A program made the position numbers and the translations under genes. From Anaerolinea sp. (lineage in GTDB: Bacteria; Chloroflexota; Anaerolineae; Anaerolineales; Anaerolineaceae), in assembly GCA_013824385.1 (NCBI GenBank), contig PNNU01000258.1, positions 1 through 5,432 on the forward strand: a stretch of DNA of 5,432 nt, read 5' to 3'. A model generated the notes under the pieces. That model was not told the DNA's origin, made no database searches, and was given only the letters and a program-made list of their open reading frames with translations. This document shows positions 1-5,432 of this stretch, in pieces (the stretch's first letter is position 1; each line of letters opens with the position of its first letter).

Positions 1-1143
1 GTTGAAACTTCGCGTAGGCGAAAGAATAGCCAGTGTTTCTTTGTCTTGCTCTGTGGTTGAACTTGTTACCAATCGTGTTAACAGCTCTCCGCAGGCTGGA
101 CCCAACATAAAGCCTTGGCCGCACAATCCGACCCCCAACAATAGATTTGAAATTTCAGGAGCCCATCCGAGGATGGGGAAGCCATCAGGAGTCATAGGGT
201 AAAGCCCCCGCCATGTGCGGCGAACCCTGATGTTCTTCAAGCGCGGCATCACTTCGATCATGCGCCTTGAAACCATGGGCAAAAAGCTGCTGGTTTCATT
301 AATATCTTCACCCCAGGCGTTTGGGCTGGGGGTGATGCAAAAGATGATCTGTCCGGTTATGTGCTGATAGAAGTAGTAATTATTTGAACCCACCGCCGGG
401 CGAATATCAACGATCATGGGGCCAAGAAACCGGGCGACTGGCTCGGTAATTGCCGCTTCATGTGAATCAGGTTTAACTGGCAAATCAAGACCTGTCATCG
501 AGCCGATGCAGGCGGCCGAAGCTCCGGCACAGTTTATCACATAATCTGCCTCATATTCTGATTTAGAGGTTAAAACTTTGTTAATTCCCCCGAGGCTCAT
601 ATGCATGCCGATCACTGCTTCAGAAAAGTGGAATTCAGCCCCTTTTTTGAGGGCGTGAGTGTAATAAGCATGATTGGAGAGTAATGGTGAGGCGCTGCCG
701 TCATTTGGTGAAAAGGTTCCACCAATCAATCCACGCTGATTGAGATCAGGCACAATTTTTAGCAATTCCTGTTGGTCGTACCAATCATTTTTAAGGTCAT
801 ATTTCTTTTGGGTTAATAGAAGGTTTTTAAGCGTTTGTTCTTCTTTTTCACCATAAGCCACAAATGCATAACCGCAGCGATCCCATTCGATATCGTCTCC
901 GAAGACTTCTTTAAACGTAGAAAAGATTTCAATACTTCGCTGGCAAAGGCGAATCTTGGCCGGATCAGAATGTGTGGCACGTATTCCGCCAATTGCGCGT
1001 TTGTTAGAGCCCTGGCCTACACTTGAGACCGCATCGAGTACCAATACCTTCAATCCAGCATTGGCAAGATAATAAGCAGTGGGAGTGCCCAGAGACCCGG
1101 CCCCAATTACAATGACGTCAAAATGCGTGGATGAAGTGTTCAT
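1..1143 (-). CDS. FAD-dependent amine/amino-acid dehydrogenase, DadA/SoxB/HcnC-type small (catalytic) subunit, 3' end cut by the window
   Basis: I translated this frame by hand from the ATG at 1143 to the window edge: 381 codons with no stop. Residues 9-19 read DVIVIGAGSLG, the N-terminal FAD Rossmann motif of the DAO superfamily, followed by an acidic strand end (VLVLDA, 33-38). Residues 50-55 (AIGGIR) match the flavin-proximal Gly-Gly-x-Arg segment of SoxB/HcnC-like enzymes. The C-terminal signature follows: R309-W311-G313, TPDGFPILG (318-326) and GLCGQGFMLGP (339-349). The last residues, LSPTRSFN, resemble the family's usual end near 380-390 residues, so probably only a few residues are missing. 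Relatives are beta subunits of sarcosine oxidase, dye-linked proline or hydroxyproline dehydrogenase, opine oxidase and hydrogen cyanide synthase HcnC. They oxidise a C-N bond with FAD. The substrate cannot be read from the sequence. No signal peptide is seen. It is the second gene of the operon and overlaps the large-subunit gene by 4 bases. Family is confident; substrate is unknown. Confidence 0.9.
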   Translation of the reverse strand, partial: MNTSSTHFDVIVIGAGSLGTPTAYYLANAGLKVLVLDAVSSVGQGSNKRAIGGIRATHSDPAKIRLCQRSIEIFSTFKEVFGDDIEWDRCGYAFVAYGEKEEQTLKNLLLTQKKYDLKNDWYDQQELLKIVPDLNQRGLIGGTFSPNDGSASPLLSNHAYYTHALKKGAEFHFSEAVIGMHMSLGGINKVLTSKSEYEADYVINCAGASAACIGSMTGLDLPVKPDSHEAAITEPVARFLGPMIVDIRPAVGSNNYYFYQHITGQIIFCITPSPNAWGEDINETSSFLPMVSRRMIEVMPRLKNIRVRRTWRGLYPMTPDGFPILGWAPEISNLLLGVGLCGQGFMLGPACGELLTRLVTSSTTEQDKETLAILSPTRSFN

Positions 1144-3230
1144 TTCGATTCCTCACCGGTTTCACCAGCCAAAAGGCCGAGAGACACCTCAATGAAGAGG
1201 GGACGTTTGGAAGGATCGATGATCTTATCATTGGGGATGCCTTCCTCTCTGAAGATGCGCCGAATGAGAGAGGCACAAGTTTTTGCTCCACAAGCTCCCA
1301 TACAGGCGCGGGTAACCGTTTTAATTTCGTTGATATCCTGGTACCCCTCGCGAATGAGCGACCTGATCTCACCGGCGCTGACATGTTCACAACGGCAGAC
1401 AATCGTGTCGTCCGTAACATGGTTGACATATTGGAACATGGGTTGGGTAATCTTTGGGGATTGAATTCGAATGCCAGCAATATGAGGCGCCATTTCATTA
1501 TCCGCCTCTACCTGGATAATAATGGTGCGATCGCTGGTTTCAATACTGTGAATGTCAAATACTTCTGTGTCACATAAAGAATTGCCTTCTGTATCCAGAA
1601 TGGTAACAATGTCATCTCGTGTGATCATTTCACTTGAAAATTCATAAGGAATGGATACGATCGGTTTCTCAGGGTTGGCACGATAATCCACCAGGGTGAT
1701 GGCCAAACCTGGGCAGCCCGCAACACATTTTTCACACACTTCACAGCAGTAATTATTGCCTATGAAAGTTGGAACCGCGCGGATATCTTTTTTATCCACT
1801 AAGATCAAACCGTGCGGGCAGAGCGATGAACATGGATCGCAAGGAATTTCTTGACTGCAATGAAATACAGGCACAACACCTTCCGGCAGGTTGGGAAGAT
1901 CTTCGCTGAAGACATTACCTGGCCGGGATTTAAGTATTTCACCTGTACGATACCAAAGGGCCGGAATTTCACCGATTTCTTGTCCCAGAGATTGTGCGAT
2001 TTCAAGTCCCTTGATCTTGCCTGAAAAAATGGCTGCAGAAGCTTCAGCGATTTCTTCCGCGTCGCCAGCTACAAATGCATGCATCTTGAAATCAACCGCT
2101 TTTTGGTAGAACTCGGAAACAGGGTCAAGCCCAACCGCGATCAAGATTGCGTCGCATTCAAAAGACTGCTCAGTTCCCACAATGGGGACAAATTTTTCAT
2201 CCACAGCAGCTATGCTGACAGATTCAACCTTATCGTCGCCATTTGCGCTCAATATAGTGTGGGCGGTGTGGATTGGAACACCCATGCGCACCAGTTTATC
2301 TTTATGAACTTTATATCCACCGCATTCTGGAAGGGCTTCAATAAGACCGATCACATTGATGCCAGCCTGCAGGGCATGATAACCCGCGATCAAGCCCACA
2401 TTGCCTCCACCCACGATAAAGAGTTTTTCGGAGGGTTTGACCAGGTCGCGATTGACCAATGTCTGGAAAGCTCCCGCGCCATAAACCCCGGGCAGGGTAT
2501 TGCCTTTGAAAGCCAGAAACTTTTCTCTTGCACCGCAAGCCACAAGTAAGACTTCGGGGTTAATTAATACATATTCATTACCATTTTTAAGGACACCTAC
2601 TTTTTGGTCACTGTACACGGCCAGGCAAGTGCTTTGCAGCCATATGTCTATGGAGGAGTATTGAGATACCTCTTTTTCCAGAATGGTTGCTATATCAATT
2701 CCGCGTGTGCCTGCATAGACTGCATCTGCAGAACCGAAGAAGCGGTGTGTTTGCAGAACCAATTTCCCACCAACTCGGTGTTTGTCATCCACTAATAATG
2801 CGTTGATGCCCAGTTTTCCCAACTCGATGGCAGCCGATAATCCAGCCGGGCCGCCGCCCAGGATTAAAACAGGAACTTTAATATCGGGTATGGGTTTAAA
2901 GAGAGGTTGTGAATGAACCTCAGGAAGAACCGGATGACCATCGTTTGGAAAAACCTGCATACCATCAGCAACGGTTTCCATACAGGCTTTGACGGGCAAA
3001 CCATCGGCGATTACCATGCACTGTGAACATTGTCCATTAGCACAAAAAATCCCCAAAGGGGATCCGTCTTTATGGTGATGGCCAAATACCTTAATTCCAT
3101 TGGCAAACAATGCAGAAGCGATGGTTTCCCCTTCGAGGGCAGGCAGTGTGTTGCCTTGCCAGGAAAAGGATATTACTTTTTTTGTTGGAATGGTTAAAAT
3201 AGGGTGTTGTTTAATCCTGTGATCGGTCAT
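1140..3230 (-). CDS. Multi-cofactor flavoprotein, large subunit of an amine/amino-acid dehydrogenase (HcnA-HcnB-like fusion with ferredoxin insert)
   Basis: The protein has 696 residues. Domains in order are as follows. Residues 18-95 are a Fer2_4/HcnA-type [2Fe-2S] domain with ligands C63, C68, C71 and C83 (C-x4-C-x2-C-x11-C), ending in the family's DGM motif. Residues 119-430 are a two-dinucleotide flavoprotein reductase domain, with GGGPAG (125-130) for FAD, CGARE (232-236), GGGNVG (274-279) for the second nucleotide, and FVAGDAEE (386-393). Residues 455-515 hold eight cysteines, C458/C464/C467/C471-P and C496/C499/C502/C506-P, as in two-[4Fe-4S] ferredoxins. Residues 605-660 are a BFD-like [2Fe-2S] domain with C612-x-C614 and C647/C652. 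HcnB, opine oxidase and sarcosine or hydroxyproline dehydrogenase large subunits share the flavin and BFD parts. HcnA is usually a separate gene. The inferred role is to receive electrons from the partner flavoprotein encoded downstream and pass them to a ferredoxin, quinone or NAD(P). The start fits an AAAGGA site 4 bases upstream. No membrane segment or signal peptide is seen, so it is probably cytoplasmic. The physiological substrate and acceptor are not decidable here. Confidence 0.9.
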   Translation of the reverse strand: MTDHRIKQHPILTIPTKKVISFSWQGNTLPALEGETIASALFANGIKVFGHHHKDGSPLGIFCANGQCSQCMVIADGLPVKACMETVADGMQVFPNDGHPVLPEVHSQPLFKPIPDIKVPVLILGGGPAGLSAAIELGKLGINALLVDDKHRVGGKLVLQTHRFFGSADAVYAGTRGIDIATILEKEVSQYSSIDIWLQSTCLAVYSDQKVGVLKNGNEYVLINPEVLLVACGAREKFLAFKGNTLPGVYGAGAFQTLVNRDLVKPSEKLFIVGGGNVGLIAGYHALQAGINVIGLIEALPECGGYKVHKDKLVRMGVPIHTAHTILSANGDDKVESVSIAAVDEKFVPIVGTEQSFECDAILIAVGLDPVSEFYQKAVDFKMHAFVAGDAEEIAEASAAIFSGKIKGLEIAQSLGQEIGEIPALWYRTGEILKSRPGNVFSEDLPNLPEGVVPVFHCSQEIPCDPCSSLCPHGLILVDKKDIRAVPTFIGNNYCCEVCEKCVAGCPGLAITLVDYRANPEKPIVSIPYEFSSEMITRDDIVTILDTEGNSLCDTEVFDIHSIETSDRTIIIQVEADNEMAPHIAGIRIQSPKITQPMFQYVNHVTDDTIVCRCEHVSAGEIRSLIREGYQDINEIKTVTRACMGACGAKTCASLIRRIFREEGIPNDKIIDPSKRPLFIEVSLGLLAGETGEESK
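1151..1154 (-). promoter_or_regulatory. Ribosome binding site of the DadA/SoxB-type subunit gene
   Basis: On the minus strand the end of the large-subunit gene reads GGTGAGGAATCGAA before the ATG at 1143. GAGG sits 7 bases before that ATG, which supports this start. The site lies inside the upstream coding sequence, and the stop and start codons overlap as ATGA at 1140-1143, so translation of the two subunits is probably coupled. Confidence 0.6.
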
Positions 3231-3234
3231 GGGG

Positions 3235-3240
3235 TCCTTT
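3235..3240 (-). promoter_or_regulatory. Ribosome binding site of the large-subunit gene
   Basis: The minus strand reads AAAGGACCCC immediately before the ATG at 3230. AAGGA matches the anti-Shine-Dalgarno sequence, with a rather short spacing of about 4 bases. It supports the Met at 3230 as the true start. Confidence 0.5.
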
Positions 3241-3260
3241 GATCCGAATAGTAGGATGCA

Positions 3261-3298
3261 CTAAAACGACATTATAATGAGTGCCAGATTGGTTTTAG
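3261..3298. repeat. Inverted repeat flanking the operon -10 (possible operator)
   Basis: CTAAAAC at 3261-3267 and its exact complement GTTTTAG at 3292-3298 are separated by 24 bases that contain the TATAAT. One arm would cover the expected transcription start and the other the -35 region of the minus-strand operon. A repressor site is one reading. A 7-base match in AT-rich DNA can also arise by chance, and no regulator gene is present in the window to pair with it. Confidence 0.25.
3271..3276 (-). promoter_or_regulatory. Putative -10 element of the dehydrogenase operon
   Basis: A perfect TATAAT lies on the minus strand. It would put transcription start near 3264 and give a leader of about 34 bases before the ATG at 3230. 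At 16-18 base spacing upstream I see only weak -35 matches (CTAAAA or GCTAAA), so if this is the promoter it may rely on an activator. Because ATTATAAT is palindromic, the plus strand also shows TATAAT at 3273-3278, but there it lacks a -35 and is far from the plus-strand gene. Confidence 0.4.
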
Positions 3299-3390
3299 CG
3301 TTTAGAATTGTACCAAAACATCCAATACTTCAGTACTGCAAAAACGCCTAATTTCACTGCATCCTGTCATATGTTGATTGTTAATGCAAG

Positions 3391-3399
3391 TGATAGAAT
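3391..3399 (+). promoter_or_regulatory. Putative extended -10 promoter of the phosphofructokinase gene
   Basis: TGATAGAAT fits the extended -10 pattern TGnTATAAT with one mismatch. The hexamer at -35 distance (ATGTTG, 3371-3376, 17-base spacer) is weak, which is tolerated with an extended -10. The predicted start near 3406 gives a short leader of about 20 bases that carries the ribosome binding site. Confidence 0.4.
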
Positions 3400-3414
3400 A
3401 TTATTGATTACTAC

Positions 3415-3420
3415 GGAGGA
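3415..3420 (+). promoter_or_regulatory. Ribosome binding site of the phosphofructokinase gene
   Basis: GGAGGA is a near-perfect Shine-Dalgarno sequence ending 6 bases before the ATG at 3427. It fixes that ATG as the start, consistent with the family's N-terminus (MKRIAVLTSGG). Confidence 0.8.
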
Positions 3421-3426
3421 CTTATT

Positions 3427-4395
3427 ATGAAAAGAATAGCGGTATTAACAAGCGGCGGGGATGCACCTGGAATGAACGCAGCCATCAGGGCTGTAGTGCG
3501 ATCTGGTGTGGCAAAAGGTTGGGAAGTATTTGGAGTAAAAGGTGGTTATGAGGGTTTGATCAACGGCAGATTCATCCCTTTGGGAACACGTGATGTTGGA
3601 GGCATGATGCAGCGTGGCGGTACCATGCTTGGAAGCGCCCGCAGCGAAGAATTTAAAACTGAAAAAGGTCAATTACATGCCATCCGTTCTCTGAATGAAG
3701 CCCAGATTGAAGGATTGGTGGTAATTGGTGGAAATGGCTCACAGACAGGTAGCTTAATGCTGCATCGCCACGGTTTTCCTGTTGTCGGGGTTGCCTCAAC
3801 GATTGACAATGACCTTTACGGTTGTGATGTGACCATTGGTGTCGATACTGCCTTGAATATCGCCCTTGAGGCTATTGACCGCCTTAAAACCACTGCTTCT
3901 TCACATCAGCGCGCCTTCTTGATCGAGGTTATGGGACGTAAGTGCGGATACCTGGCACTGATGGCTGCCATTGCCGGTGGAGCAGAGAGTGTCGTACTGC
4001 CAGAGATTGATGTGGATCCTGAACGTATCGCTGAAGTTTTAACTTCAGCATATGAAAAAGGCAAGGAACATGCGATTATTGTGGTGGCTGAAGGCGCCAA
4101 GTATAACGCAAATGCATTGGATGCTTATTTTACCGAGCACCGTGAGCGCCTGGGATTTGATCTGCGGGTTACCATTTTAGGACATACCCAACGAGGCGGA
4201 ACCCCCAGTGCTTATGATCGTATTTTGGCAAGCCGACTTGGTGCTGCTGCCACTGATCAGATGGCGAAAGGGAATTATGGCGTGCTGGTTGGAGAAATCA
4301 AGGACGAGATTGTCGCCACACCATTGGAAGAAGTGGTCAGTCACCCCAAGGAGTTGGATCGTTCGTTGATTGATCTGGCAAAAGTACTAGATTAA
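3427..4395 (+). CDS. pfkA: 6-phosphofructokinase (ATP-type, PfkA family)
   Basis: This is a complete 322-residue enzyme (E. coli PfkA is 320) that phosphorylates fructose 6-phosphate to fructose 1,6-bisphosphate in cytoplasmic glycolysis. Visible motifs, nearly in E. coli numbering, are the nucleotide loop TSGGDAPGMN (8-17), GGTMLGSAR (64-72), GGNGS (101-105), catalytic TIDND with D127 (125-129), SSHQR with R162, MGR (169-171), AEG with E222, and LGHTQRGG (251-258, shifted about 4). Effector-site residues R21, R25, E187, K211 and K213 are kept, while position 154 is Lys rather than Arg. Gly104 and Ser124, not Asp and Lys, argue against pyrophosphate dependence. Position 103 is Asn where E. 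coli has the Mg-ATP-contacting Asp. It is transcribed alone, divergent from the dehydrogenase operon and convergent with prfB, and is followed by a strong terminator. Family is certain; the phosphoryl donor is inferred. Confidence 0.95.
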   Translation: MKRIAVLTSGGDAPGMNAAIRAVVRSGVAKGWEVFGVKGGYEGLINGRFIPLGTRDVGGMMQRGGTMLGSARSEEFKTEKGQLHAIRSLNEAQIEGLVVIGGNGSQTGSLMLHRHGFPVVGVASTIDNDLYGCDVTIGVDTALNIALEAIDRLKTTASSHQRAFLIEVMGRKCGYLALMAAIAGGAESVVLPEIDVDPERIAEVLTSAYEKGKEHAIIVVAEGAKYNANALDAYFTEHRERLGFDLRVTILGHTQRGGTPSAYDRILASRLGAAATDQMAKGNYGVLVGEIKDEIVATPLEEVVSHPKELDRSLIDLAKVLD

Positions 4396-4421
4396 CTTAG
4401 TGGTGTAGTTTTTATTCAACC

Positions 4422-4436
4422 AGGTTAAAGTAACCT
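4422..4436 (+). repeat. Small hairpin overlapping the terminator's left arm
   Basis: AGGTTA-AAG-TAACCT is a perfect 6-bp stem with a 3-base loop. Its right arm shares 4432-4436 with the left arm of the larger terminator hairpin, so the two cannot fully form together. It resembles the core of the larger hairpin (AGGCT-TAAAGT-AGCCT, 4442-4457), suggesting a local imperfect duplication of a palindrome about 20 bases long. Confidence 0.5.
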
Positions 4437-4471
4437 TGACAAGGCTTAAAGTAGCCTTGTCAAGGTTTTTT
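4432..4471 (+). terminator. Rho-independent terminator of the phosphofructokinase gene
   Basis: AACCTTGACAAGGC (4432-4445) pairs perfectly with GCCTTGTCAAGGTT (4454-4467), a 14-bp stem with an 8-base gap. T4446 and A4453 can add one more pair. A run of six T at 4466-4471 follows on the plus strand, so it is a good terminator for the phosphofructokinase transcript, 36 bases past its stop. On the minus strand the stem is not followed by a T run, so it is less convincing for prfB. Its T tract overlaps the prfB stop codon. Confidence 0.85.
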
Positions 4472-5432
4472 ATGATTTATTAAATTTCAACCAGGCTTCG
4501 ATGAAACCATCAAGGTCGCCGTCAAGTACGGATTGGCTGTTGCCGACCTCGTAATCAGTACGGTGGTCTTTAACCATCTGGTACGGATGGAGCACGTAAG
4601 AACGGATCTGGCTGCCCCACTCGGCTTTTTGGTAGACACCGCGTAGGTCAGACAAGTTTTTATCCGCGGCTACCTGGGCCAGATCAAGCAAACGGGACCG
4701 CAAGACGCGCATGGCGTTCTCGCGGTTTTGCATCTGGGAACGTTCATTTTGACAGGTGACTACAATCCCAGTAGGGAGGTGAGTAAGGCGGATGGCGGTG
4801 GCGTTTTTCTGCACGTTCTGTCCGCCGGCGCCGGAGGATTTGTAGATGTCGATCTTGACATCATCCGGGTTGATCACCACCAGGGGATCTTCCTGAGCGG
4901 CTTCAGGCAATATTTCAACTTGAGTAAAGGAAGTATGGCGGCGGTGAGCCGAATCATAAGGCGAGAGCCTCACCAGACGGTGAACGCCTTTCTCTGCCTT
5001 CAAATAGCCGTAGGCATAATTGCCTGTGACAAGCATGGTGACGGTTTTAATACCGGCTTCTTCACCTTCAGTCTGGTCAAGAATTTCCGTTTTAAAACCC
5101 TTGTTTTCACACCAGCGTAAATACATCCGTTCGAGCATGCCTGCCCAATCCTGGGCGTCTGTGCCGCCTTCACCGGTGTTGATGGTTAGAAGAGCGTTAC
5201 CTTTGTCGTATTTTCCGCCAAGCAGGGTCGAGAGGTTTAGTTGATTTAGTTCGCGTTTTATCTTTTCAGTCTCAACGATTAATTCGTCGTTGAGCGAAGG
5301 GTCTTCCATCTGGGAAAGTTCTAAAGTATCGCTGATACGTTTTTCCAAAGAATTCCAGAGGTTAAGTTCCTCTTTCAACTCTGAAATATTTCTCATTAAT
5401 ATTTGGGCTTTTTTGGGGTCATCCCAAATTTT
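4470..5432 (-). CDS. prfB: Peptide chain release factor 2, 5' end beyond the window
   Basis: RF2 recognises UGA and UAA in the ribosomal A site and triggers peptide release. The frame is open from the stop at 4470-4472 to the right edge, 320 codons. The twelve codons before the internal Met at 5394-5396 read KIWDDPKKAQIL and align with E. coli PDVWNEPERAQAL near its residue 47. The real start is therefore roughly 45 codons further out, and the internal Met is not it. Visible parts are an N-terminal helical domain, the conserved block GEGGTDAQDWAGMLERMYLRW, the codon-recognition tripeptide region LSPYDSAHRRHTSF (SPY at 4956-4964; SPF in E. coli), and the peptidyl-transferase-centre motif GAGGQ (GGQ codons 4818-4826). 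The C-terminal block WGSQIRSYVLHPYQMVKDHRT distinguishes RF2 from RF1. The +1 programmed frameshift site that many prfB genes carry near codon 25 would lie about 60 bases outside the window and cannot be checked here. Confidence 0.95.
   Translation of the reverse strand, partial: KIWDDPKKAQILMRNISELKEELNLWNSLEKRISDTLELSQMEDPSLNDELIVETEKIKRELNQLNLSTLLGGKYDKGNALLTINTGEGGTDAQDWAGMLERMYLRWCENKGFKTEILDQTEGEEAGIKTVTMLVTGNYAYGYLKAEKGVHRLVRLSPYDSAHRRHTSFTQVEILPEAAQEDPLVVINPDDVKIDIYKSSGAGGQNVQKNATAIRLTHLPTGIVVTCQNERSQMQNRENAMRVLRSRLLDLAQVAADKNLSDLRGVYQKAEWGSQIRSYVLHPYQMVKDHRTDYEVGNSQSVLDGDLDGFIEAWLKFNKS

Noticed and set aside
1140..1143. Frameshift or gene split between the two oxidoreductase genes
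   Set aside because: Each protein is complete in its own family with its own start and ribosome binding site. The ATGA overlap is ordinary operon coupling, not a broken fusion.
1131..1577. Plus-strand open frame of 148 codons
   Set aside because: It lies antisense to the C-terminal part of the large-subunit gene and the proteins there match known domains on the minus strand. I recognise no family in the plus-strand translation.
2079..2549. Plus-strand open frame of 156 codons
   Set aside because: It is antisense to the flavin domain of the large-subunit gene, has no recognisable motif, and is best explained as a shadow.
3273..3278. Plus-strand TATAAT as a promoter for the phosphofructokinase gene
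   Set aside because: No -35 hexamer at proper spacing, and it lies about 150 bases before the gene. It appears only because ATTATAAT is palindromic. The extended -10 at 3391-3399 is better placed.
3427..4395. Pyrophosphate-dependent phosphofructokinase
   Set aside because: The residues associated with pyrophosphate use, Asp at 104 and Lys at 124, are Gly and Ser here.
4422..4471. Bidirectional terminator serving prfB as well
   Set aside because: On the minus strand the hairpin is followed by ACTTTAACCTGG with no T run, so only the plus-strand direction is well supported.
4728..5120. Plus-strand open frame of 130 codons
   Set aside because: It is antisense to the conserved core of prfB, including the GGQ and SPY regions, whose conservation explains the open frame.

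Overview
The window reads like a housekeeping and metabolic stretch of a bacterial chromosome with moderate GC content. There are no mobile elements, CRISPR arrays, tRNAs or rRNAs. The wording of the release factor 2 and phosphofructokinase proteins (GGQNVQKNA in RF2, ASTIDNDLYG in PFK) resembles what I recall from Chloroflexota, particularly Anaerolineae. The amino-acid dehydrogenase is loaded with iron-sulfur motifs, which would suit an anaerobe. This lineage call is from memory and is tentative.

Layout. Positions 1-3230 hold a two-gene operon on the minus strand. It reads first a 696-residue multi-cofactor flavoprotein (1140-3230) and then a DadA/SoxB-type FAD amine or amino-acid dehydrogenase subunit (1-1143, running off the left edge). 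The two genes overlap by four bases (ATGA) and should be translationally coupled. Positions 3231-3426 are a 196-base divergent intergenic region. It holds a minus-strand TATAAT for the operon, an inverted repeat around it, and an extended -10 promoter plus a strong ribosome binding site for the plus-strand gene. Positions 3427-4395 are a complete 6-phosphofructokinase gene. Positions 4396-4469 are a convergent intergenic region with a strong hairpin-plus-T-tract terminator. Positions 4470-5432 hold the 3' part of prfB (peptide chain release factor 2) on the minus strand, whose N-terminus lies beyond the right edge.

How the genes work together. The two oxidoreductase subunits most likely form one complex. 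The small subunit would oxidise a secondary amine or amino acid (proline, hydroxyproline, sarcosine, an opine or a D-amino acid; the sequence does not decide). The large subunit would carry electrons away through a plant-type [2Fe-2S] domain, a flavin domain, two [4Fe-4S] motifs and a BFD-like [2Fe-2S] domain. The fusion of all these modules in one chain is the most interesting thing here. PFK (glycolysis) and RF2 (termination at UGA/UAA) appear to be functionally unrelated neighbours. Both carry small substitutions at textbook positions: Asn103 in the PFK GGDGS motif, and SPY in place of SPF in RF2. I see no clear sign of an entirely new system.
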